A stretch of 54,002 nucleotides of DNA from CAIWXH01 sp964555675 (lineage in GTDB: Bacteria > Chloroflexota > Chloroflexia > Chloroflexales > Chloroflexaceae). This document shows, piece after piece, positions 47,638 through 54,002 of this stretch. The position numbers were made by a program, and so were the translations under genes. A model generated the notes under the pieces. That model did no database searches. It was given only the letters and a program-made list of their open reading frames with translations, and was not told the origin of the DNA. Every line of letters begins with the position of its first letter. Positions within the stretch are counted from its first letter, which is position 1. Where the stretch lies: contig CAZKTU010000015.1 of NCBI GenBank assembly GCA_964555675.1, forward strand, positions 1 to 54,002, read 5' to 3'.

Positions 47638-50484
47638 ATGCGCCAGCTCGTCAATGAATATCGCTCCAAACTGCAGTACACGCTCATCGGGCCATACCTG
47701 GCCCTGATGATCCTTGTCATGCTGATCGGCTCGTTCATCGCCATCACCCTGGTGGCTGACAGCTGGCAGGAGCGCTTCAACAATCAGCTGGGCCAGGTGG
47801 CGCGCAACTTCACCGAGTCGTTCGCGCAGCGCGAGATCGGCAATATCGACTACCTGGGCCTGATTAGCTTCACCGCCCCCAATGCGCAGACTGGCGCCCC
47901 CTCTATCCCCGAGGCCATGCGCGTCCGCGATGTGGCCGGGCTCGACTTGGCCTTGCGCGGCCTCTGGCAGATCGGCCAGACCGCCGAGAATGTGAAGGCC
48001 GACCGGCTGATCGTCTTCGATACCACAGGCCGCTCGCTGATCGACTGGGAGCGCACCCCCGGCAACCTGACAGAGCCGACCCGCTACCTGGGCACCAACC
48101 TCAGCGGCATCCCCCTGGTCGAGTCGGTGCTGCGCGGCGAGAGCCAGGGCGTCGAGGGCAGCAATGTGGTCGGCGATAAGTACAGCGGCCTGATCTCCTT
48201 CCGCGATGCCGCCGGCCGCGATAATCTTCACTTCTATACCGTGGCCCCGGTCTACCTCACCGACGCCGCCGGCGTCGAGAGCCTGGTCGGCGGCCTGCTG
48301 GTCGCCCAGCGCCTCGACGCGCTGCTCCAGGATCTGCAGACCCGCAGCCAGGCCGCCGTCAGCACTATTTTCGACGTGGGCGGCCTCGCCCGCTCCTCAA
48401 CCGTCTCGGGGATCGAGCTGAGCCTGCTGGACATGGACCAGGCTCTGATCAGCCAGGTCGCCGCCCTCAATACCCCTGGCGCCCCCACCAGCAGCGCCCA
48501 GCGCGCCGGCAACCCCGAGGACCCTTGTCTCGATATCGGCAACCTCACCGGGCGCCTCGCCAGCCCCGTCGAGCCGATCCGGCTGCCGGCCTGCTCGGTC
48601 AACACGGTCGACCAGATCGCCGACCGCGAATTCCAGCTGGTCTATGCGCCTCTGCTGATCCGCGGGGTTCAGTCGGGCTACTTTGCGGTCGGGCTCTCTA
48701 CCGACTTTGTGATCAGCGCCTGGTCGGCTAGCCGCTCGGCGGTGATCGGGGTCACCACCGCCCTGGCTCTCGCCTCGGTCTTTGTCGGCTGGCAGGTTGC
48801 CCGCCGTATCACCAGGCCCCTCAACCAGCTGGTCGAGGCCGCAGAGGCCGTCACCTCCGGCGACCTCGAGCGCCGCAGCGAGGTCCTTGACCAGAATGAG
48901 CTCGGCAAGCTCTCGCTGGCCTTCAACCAGATGACGGAACACCTGTTGCGCCTCTACACGGCCAGCCGCGAGCTGAACCGTACGATTGAGACCAATCAGG
49001 TGCTCGAAGTCGCCACAGACGCCGCCGCCTCGTTCGTGCCCGGCGCCGAGGCCGTGGCCCTCCTCGCCGACAACGAGGGCTTCAGCTACCACACGCGCCC
49101 CGGCGCCCCCGACCTGTTCGGGCTGCGCACCGTTCGCGCCACCCCCGAGACGCCACTGCTCGCCGACCTTGCCGCCCGCGACCCGCAGGCGATCCAGCTC
49201 ATCTTGATCTCAGACCCCGCCGTGCGCGCGGCCGCCGGCCTCGACCCGCAGCTGCAGACGGTCTATGCCGCCCCGGTCTTCCGCCAGCGCCAGCTCTCGG
49301 GGGCCTTGCTCTTCCTCCACCCCGAGCCGCAGGCCTTTGGCGAGGCGAATGAGCAGAGCCTCTCGGTGATCGCAAACATGGCCGTGGCGGTCCTCGCCAA
49401 CGCCGTGCTCTACGAGCAAGTGCAGCACGACGCCAAAGAGCGCCAGGCGATCCTCTCGTCGATCGGCGATGGGGTGGTGGTGTGCGACAACAAGGGCAGG
49501 ATTATGCTGCTCAACAGCGCCGCCGAGATCATCCTCGACCTGCCCGACTGGAAGACGACCCGCCCGCGGCTCGCCGACCTGCCCCTCGAGGCCGTGGCCC
49601 AGACCCGCGAGCTGTTCGGGCGGCCGGGCGAGCAGGTCCGCATCGGCGAGCGCTTCATCACGCTCAACCGAGCGCCCGTGATCGGCGAGGACGGCGAGGT
49701 GGGCGGCGAGGTGATCGTGCTGCACGATATCACCGAGTCGGTGGTGGTCGATAAGGCCAAGACCGACTTTATCGCCACGATCTCGCACGAGCTGCGTACG
49801 CCCCTGACGGTCATCCGCGGCTTCACCGAGCTGCTGCTGCGCGGCACCGGCGGCGACAAGCTCTCGGCCGACCAGTCCGAACTGCTCAGCCAGGTGCGGG
49901 CCCGCGCGGTCGATATGACCGATATGGTCAACAACGCCATCCTGATCGCCGACATCGAGTCGGGTCAGCTGAAGACCGAGCGCCAGCCCGTCGATCTCGA
50001 GATGGTGCTGAGCGCGGCAATGGCGCCGATGCGCCAGAGCTTCGAGACAAAGGGGCTGACCGTCGCGATCGACATTCCGGCCGATCTGCCCCCCGTAATC
50101 GCCGACCGCGAGCAGCTGAAGCGGGTGCTCGCGCAGTTGCTCGACAATGCCCGCCGCTACACCGAGCAGGGCGGCGTGACAATCAGCGCCCGCCCCCAGG
50201 CCGGGACGGTGCGCATCGACGTTAGCGACACCGGTCCCGGAATTGCCCCCGAGGTGCTGCCGCGCCTCTTCAAGCGCTTTCAGCGCATTGAGGGCAATAA
50301 TTCGACACAGCGAGGCGGCGGCCTCGGCCTCGCGATTGCCCGCCAGCTGATCGAGCGCCAGGGCGGCAGCGTGAGCGTCACCAGCGTGCCTGGCCAGGGT
50401 AGTACCTTTACGATCATCCTCCAGCAGGTCAATGAGCACACACTCGCCGTCGCACAGTCCGACAACTCAACGACGGCGACGTGA
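47638..50484 (+). CDS. Membrane HAMP-GAF-PAS histidine kinase
   Basis: A 948-residue sensor kinase. TM1 (about 14-40), a large extracytoplasmic sensor region (about 41-364), TM2 (about 365-387), HAMP (ARRITRPLNQLVEAAEAVTSGDLERRSEV), GAF (about 455-600), PAS (about 610-700), HisKA with His717 in TISHELRTPLTVIRGFTELLL, and HATPase_c with LLDNARRYTEQGG, DTGPGIAPEVLPRLFKRFQR and GGGLGLAIARQLIERQGG. The sensor region looks like a double-Cache fold, by length and topology only. The ATG at 47638 has GGCGGG upstream; a GTG at 47632 is an alternative. Its end overlaps the Calx-beta gene by 53 bp. Confidence 0.93.
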   Translation: MRQLVNEYRSKLQYTLIGPYLALMILVMLIGSFIAITLVADSWQERFNNQLGQVARNFTESFAQREIGNIDYLGLISFTAPNAQTGAPSIPEAMRVRDVAGLDLALRGLWQIGQTAENVKADRLIVFDTTGRSLIDWERTPGNLTEPTRYLGTNLSGIPLVESVLRGESQGVEGSNVVGDKYSGLISFRDAAGRDNLHFYTVAPVYLTDAAGVESLVGGLLVAQRLDALLQDLQTRSQAAVSTIFDVGGLARSSTVSGIELSLLDMDQALISQVAALNTPGAPTSSAQRAGNPEDPCLDIGNLTGRLASPVEPIRLPACSVNTVDQIADREFQLVYAPLLIRGVQSGYFAVGLSTDFVISAWSASRSAVIGVTTALALASVFVGWQVARRITRPLNQLVEAAEAVTSGDLERRSEVLDQNELGKLSLAFNQMTEHLLRLYTASRELNRTIETNQVLEVATDAAASFVPGAEAVALLADNEGFSYHTRPGAPDLFGLRTVRATPETPLLADLAARDPQAIQLILISDPAVRAAAGLDPQLQTVYAAPVFRQRQLSGALLFLHPEPQAFGEANEQSLSVIANMAVAVLANAVLYEQVQHDAKERQAILSSIGDGVVVCDNKGRIMLLNSAAEIILDLPDWKTTRPRLADLPLEAVAQTRELFGRPGEQVRIGERFITLNRAPVIGEDGEVGGEVIVLHDITESVVVDKAKTDFIATISHELRTPLTVIRGFTELLLRGTGGDKLSADQSELLSQVRARAVDMTDMVNNAILIADIESGQLKTERQPVDLEMVLSAAMAPMRQSFETKGLTVAIDIPADLPPVIADREQLKRVLAQLLDNARRYTEQGGVTISARPQAGTVRIDVSDTGPGIAPEVLPRLFKRFQRIEGNNSTQRGGGLGLAIARQLIERQGGSVSVTSVPGQGSTFTIILQQVNEHTLAVAQSDNSTTAT

Positions 50485-53400
50485 CGGCCTGATCTGGCTC
50501 GTCTTGATCGCGCTGCTGCTGGCCATCCTGCCGGTCGGCTGTATCGCAGACCTCGCCCTGCGGCTCGTGGTGCCCGCCAACGAGCCGTTCAAGGATGTGG
50601 GCTCGAGCTCGGGCTTCTCTGCCTACGCGCCCTTCCCGGGCGGGATCAGCTACGCCGCCCTCGATCCCAACGCGCCCAATGTCGGGGCGACCGAGATCAG
50701 CCGCCGCGAGCAGATCACCCCCGTGGCCCTGCCCGGCCAGGTGACGGTGGCTGCGATCGCTCAGGTCGGCCCCCCTGTGGGCCAGATCGTCCCGCCCACG
50801 CCGACTCTGACCACGCCGCCCACCCCCCGCCCTACGGTGACGCCCGCCCCTCAGGCGAGCGATGTGGCCGGCGGCCTGCTGCCCTCGCCCTCGCCCACAG
50901 AGGGCGTGCTGATCCCGGGCGTCACCGCGACCCCCGGCCCGACTAATACCCCCACTCGCACGCCCTTGGCCGACCCGAGCGCTACGGCCTTGCCGACGCG
51001 CACGGCGATTGTGCCCTCGCCCTCGCCGACCTTGCCGATCGTCAGTAGTCCGACCTCGTCGACGGCGACGCCCCAGGTCACGCCCGACGCTACCGGCAGC
51101 CCGACGACGCCGCCCCTGGCGACGTTGACGCCTAGCCTGCCGCTGCCCTCGGCCACTCCGCCAGAGGTGTCGCCGACGGTGCCGATTGTGCCGTCGCCGA
51201 CAGCCGAAACCAGCGTGACCAATACGCCTGTGGTCACCGACACCAATACGCCCCAGCCGTCGACGCCCGAGCTGTTCATCAACAGCGCCCAGATCCTCGA
51301 GGGCGACCTCGGCCAGACCCCGCAGATGGCCTTCACCGTCGGCCTCTCTTCGCCGGCCGCCGTCCCGGTCACGGTCAGCTACACCGCCCTGGCGGCCACA
51401 GGCTCGACGGCCAGGGAGGTTGCGGACTTCACGCCGGTGAGCGGTAGCCTCAGCTTCGCCGTCGGCCAGCTGCAGCAGACGATCCTGGTCCCGGTCATCG
51501 GCGAGTTGCTGGTCGAGGAAGACGAGACCTTTGTCGTTCGGCTGTCTGGGCCGATCGGCGCGATCATTGCGGTGAGCAGCGCGACCGGCACGATCATTAA
51601 CGATGACCTGGCTATCGCGCGCTTTACGAGCTCGTCCCAGCAGCTCCCCGAGGGCAACCTGGGCAGCACCACAGCCGTGACCTTCGAGGTCGAGCTCACC
51701 GGCTTGCTCGAGCGCTCGGTCGCCGTCGCCTATACGACCCGCGAGGGCGATGCGGTCTCGGGCGGCCCAGGCGCCGATTTCGAGGCCCGAAGCGGTGTCC
51801 TGAACTTCGTCCCCGGCGGCCCGAGTACGCTGCCACTTGTCGTCCAGATCACCGGCGACAATACGCCCGAGCTGAACGAGCGCTTCTTCATCGATCTGCT
51901 CGCGGGCGCGGGCTACACCCTCGGCACGCCCAGCACCGCCACCGTGGTGATCGAAAACGACGATCTGCCCTCGGTGTCGATCAACGATGTTCAGGTACTC
52001 GAGGGTGACAGCGGCCTGAGGGACGTCAGCTTCACCGTCTCGCTCAACGGTACGGTGCCTCAGCCTGTAGTGGTGACCTACACGACCGCCGCCGGCACGG
52101 CCGCCGAGGGGACGGATTACCTCGCACCGGTGCCGAACCCCGATACGGTGGTCTTCCCGCCCAACGCGACGAGCATTACGCTCAACATCTCGGTGGTCGG
52201 CGACCTGATCGACGAGATCGATGAGACCTTCTTCGTGAACCTGACGGGCGCGACGAATGCGACCCTGGTCGGGGGCCGGCCTCAGGGTCGCGGCACGATT
52301 ATCGACGACGATGGTCCTGCCGTCACCGTCAGCGGCGTAACAGTTAGCGAGCTCGAGGGCACCCCGCCGGGCGCAGGCGGCACGCTGCAATTCGGCATCC
52401 AGCCCTCGGCGCGTAGCCCCCAGGACGTCGTAGTTACCTACCGGATCGTGGGAAGCGGGACCTACCCCGCTGCGGCCGGCGATGTTACAACGCCCCTCGG
52501 CGTGGCTCAGACCATTACCTTCGCGGCCAATCCGCTCCCTGGCCCGGCGCCCGCCCCGGTCCTGGTCACCATCCCAATCGTGCCCGATACCCTGGTCGAG
52601 CAGGACGAGACCCTGCAGGTCCAGTTGCTGACGGTGGAGGATGGTGAGATCGGGACGCCCGGCAGCCTCGAGGGCACGATCAGGAACGACGACCAGGTTA
52701 CGGCGACTCTGACGGTAAGTACGAACACGGTGACCGAAGGGAATACCGGCGCCAGCACGCCGGTCCGCGCCACAGTCACGCTCGACCGCCCGACCAGCGC
52801 CGGCGTGACGGTAGGGGTGCGCCTCAGAACTGTGGGCGGCACGGCCACCGCCGGCGCCGACTTTGCCGCCGTCGATCAGGTGGTGAGCTTCGCGCCCGGG
52901 CAGACGACCCAGAGCGTGGACATCAATGTGCTCGGCGACCTCCTGATCGAGGGGGATGAAACCTTCTCTGTCGAGCTAGTCAATGATCAGACCACGGCCT
53001 TCGTGGTCCTGGGCACTGCCTCGCGGACGATCACGATCGACGACGACGACTTCGCCACCGTGACGATCACCAATGTGGGTCAGGCCGAGGGGGATGGCCC
53101 GGGCACGACCCCGATGAGCTTTAGCGTCTCGATCAGCCCCAATCCTGAGACGCCGGTCACGATCAACTGGGCCACCGTCCAGAATGGCAGCGCCACGGCC
53201 ACTGACGACTATACAAGCTCCAGCGGCACGGTTACGTTCGACAGCGCAGAGGATAGACAGGATATCGTCGTCCCGATCGTCGGCGAGCGCGTGATCGAGT
53301 TCGACGAAACCTTCGGGGTCACGCTGAGCGGGGTGAGCGGGGCGCCCGCGAGCCAGATCATCCTGCCCGGCGCGCCCGCTACCGGCACGATCGTCAACGA

Positions 53401-54002
53401 CGACGCGGTCGGGGTGACGGTGACGAAGGTCGGGCGGAGCACGAGCGACCCGGTGATCGGGCCTCCTGTGGTCGACGCAGCCTCGTGGCGTATCACCGTG
53501 GTCAACACGACGGCCGCGGTTGTCGATATTGAAGTGAATGATAGCCTGGTCGGGCTGACCCCCTACACGGTCGTCCCAGGGAGCTACTTCCGTAGCGCCT
53601 TGGTTGTGGATGGAGCGCAGACCTTTCTGAGCCCCTCCGGCTCCACAGTAACCTGGATCGGCCTGCTCGATCCGGGCGGTCAGCTTACGCTGGACTTTGG
53701 GGTGCTTGTGCAGCTGCCGAGCCTCATCCCCTGTGATACCACCAGCGTCACCAACCCGAGCTACAACGTGCGCGTCAACGGCACGCTCTACGATACAGTG
53801 TTCAATAGTGCACCAGCTCCGGTCGGCGATGGCTGCCCGCTCTCACTCACCTCCGCGTCCCTCAGGCTGGTGCGCGCGGGCGAGCGCGACGCCGAGCCGC
53901 CGCCCACCATGACGCCGACGGCCACAGCCACGGCGACTGCCACAGCCACGGCTACGGCCACGAGCACGCCGACGGATGAGCCGACGGCGACGCGCACGCC
54001 GA
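50432..54002 (+). CDS. Giant surface protein with six Calx-beta repeats (3' end cut by window edge)
   Basis: An ATG at 50432, inside the end of the kinase gene, opens an uninterrupted frame of 1190 codons to the window edge. A basic N-terminus (QRRRRDG) and one membrane helix (about 20-40) anchor it. A Pro/Thr/Ser linker (about 95-275) follows. Six Calx-beta repeats come next, each starting with a VxEGxxG-type strand and ending IINDD, IENDD, IIDDD, IRNDD, IDDDD or IVNDD (about 280-390, 393-510, 513-626, 629-753, 755-872, 873-991). A domain of about 160 residues and a Thr/Ala-rich tail follow. Calx-beta domains bind calcium and occur in adhesins. Confidence 0.9.
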   Translation, partial: MSTHSPSHSPTTQRRRRDGLIWLVLIALLLAILPVGCIADLALRLVVPANEPFKDVGSSSGFSAYAPFPGGISYAALDPNAPNVGATEISRREQITPVALPGQVTVAAIAQVGPPVGQIVPPTPTLTTPPTPRPTVTPAPQASDVAGGLLPSPSPTEGVLIPGVTATPGPTNTPTRTPLADPSATALPTRTAIVPSPSPTLPIVSSPTSSTATPQVTPDATGSPTTPPLATLTPSLPLPSATPPEVSPTVPIVPSPTAETSVTNTPVVTDTNTPQPSTPELFINSAQILEGDLGQTPQMAFTVGLSSPAAVPVTVSYTALAATGSTAREVADFTPVSGSLSFAVGQLQQTILVPVIGELLVEEDETFVVRLSGPIGAIIAVSSATGTIINDDLAIARFTSSSQQLPEGNLGSTTAVTFEVELTGLLERSVAVAYTTREGDAVSGGPGADFEARSGVLNFVPGGPSTLPLVVQITGDNTPELNERFFIDLLAGAGYTLGTPSTATVVIENDDLPSVSINDVQVLEGDSGLRDVSFTVSLNGTVPQPVVVTYTTAAGTAAEGTDYLAPVPNPDTVVFPPNATSITLNISVVGDLIDEIDETFFVNLTGATNATLVGGRPQGRGTIIDDDGPAVTVSGVTVSELEGTPPGAGGTLQFGIQPSARSPQDVVVTYRIVGSGTYPAAAGDVTTPLGVAQTITFAANPLPGPAPAPVLVTIPIVPDTLVEQDETLQVQLLTVEDGEIGTPGSLEGTIRNDDQVTATLTVSTNTVTEGNTGASTPVRATVTLDRPTSAGVTVGVRLRTVGGTATAGADFAAVDQVVSFAPGQTTQSVDINVLGDLLIEGDETFSVELVNDQTTAFVVLGTASRTITIDDDDFATVTITNVGQAEGDGPGTTPMSFSVSISPNPETPVTINWATVQNGSATATDDYTSSSGTVTFDSAEDRQDIVVPIVGERVIEFDETFGVTLSGVSGAPASQIILPGAPATGTIVNDDAVGVTVTKVGRSTSDPVIGPPVVDAASWRITVVNTTAAVVDIEVNDSLVGLTPYTVVPGSYFRSALVVDGAQTFLSPSGSTVTWIGLLDPGGQLTLDFGVLVQLPSLIPCDTTSVTNPSYNVRVNGTLYDTVFNSAPAPVGDGCPLSLTSASLRLVRAGERDAEPPPTMTPTATATATATATATATSTPTDEPTATRTP
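53916..54002 (+). repeat. Hexamer-period repeat encoding a Thr/Ala tail
   Basis: Variants of GCCACG/GCCACA/GCGACT repeat with a 6-bp period and encode an alternating Ala-Thr run in the C-terminal part of the Calx-beta protein. Such Thr-rich stalks are often glycosylated or span the envelope. Confidence 0.7.

Noticed and set aside
50429..52390. Minus-strand ORF of about 650 codons opposite the Calx-beta gene
   Set aside because: Its translation is Arg/Gly-rich low complexity. The plus strand encodes clear Calx-beta repeats.
53916..54002. Non-coding microsatellite at the right edge
   Set aside because: The hexamer repeat is in frame and encodes an Ala/Thr run continuing the Calx-beta protein.

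Overview
The window is a high-GC bacterial chromosome segment. It most likely comes from the Chloroflexota (Chloroflexia or a Roseiflexus/Kouleothrix-like lineage). This rests on gene content: a division and cell-wall cluster carrying a rhomboid gene, a CruA/CruP-type flavoprotein, Thr/Pro-rich secreted proteins, a RodZ-yajQ-rimO run, and heptamer tandem repeats in and between genes. No rRNA, tRNA, CRISPR array, transposase or phage gene was seen, so this is a core-genome region.

Left edge (1-1202, minus strand): two small genes run off the edge behind a consensus sigma70 promoter. A perfect CGAAC-N4-GTTCG SOS (LexA) box fills that promoter's spacer. moaC lies just upstream of it.

1352-20402 (plus strand): a complete division/peptidoglycan (dcw) operon, mraZ-rsmH-ftsL-ftsI/pbp-murF-mraY-murD-rhomboid-ftsW-murG-CvpA-like-murC-murB-ddl-ftsQ-ftsA-ftsZ. 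A promoter with three 10-bp-spaced MraZ boxes precedes it and a strong terminator ends it. murE is missing. The products build lipid II, export and polymerise it, and assemble the FtsZ/FtsA/FtsQ/FtsL/FtsW divisome.

20403-29073: a structured leader with a 72-codon ORF, an ACT-domain malic enzyme (minus) behind a possible attenuator, xanthine phosphoribosyltransferase, a protein with a repeated helical motif, an orphan NarL-type regulator, HtpX, and two secreted or anchored gluzincin-type proteases, the first apparently on a leaderless mRNA.

29085-36893: a minus-strand run (membrane protein, proA, gatD-like amidotransferase, small protein, CruA/CruP-like flavoprotein), a divergent mtaD-like deaminase, two tiny membrane proteins and a methyltransferase.

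36894-42976: rodZ-like, yajQ, rimO (with an in-frame heptamer repeat), an orphan BlaI-type repressor, a polyprenyl diphosphate synthase and a GT4 glycosyltransferase.

43015-54002: a signalling block. It holds a GAF/cyclase-like membrane protein, a soluble GAF-PAS histidine kinase, a membrane HAMP-GAF-PAS histidine kinase, and a very large surface protein with six Calx-beta repeats that overlaps the last kinase and is cut by the right edge.
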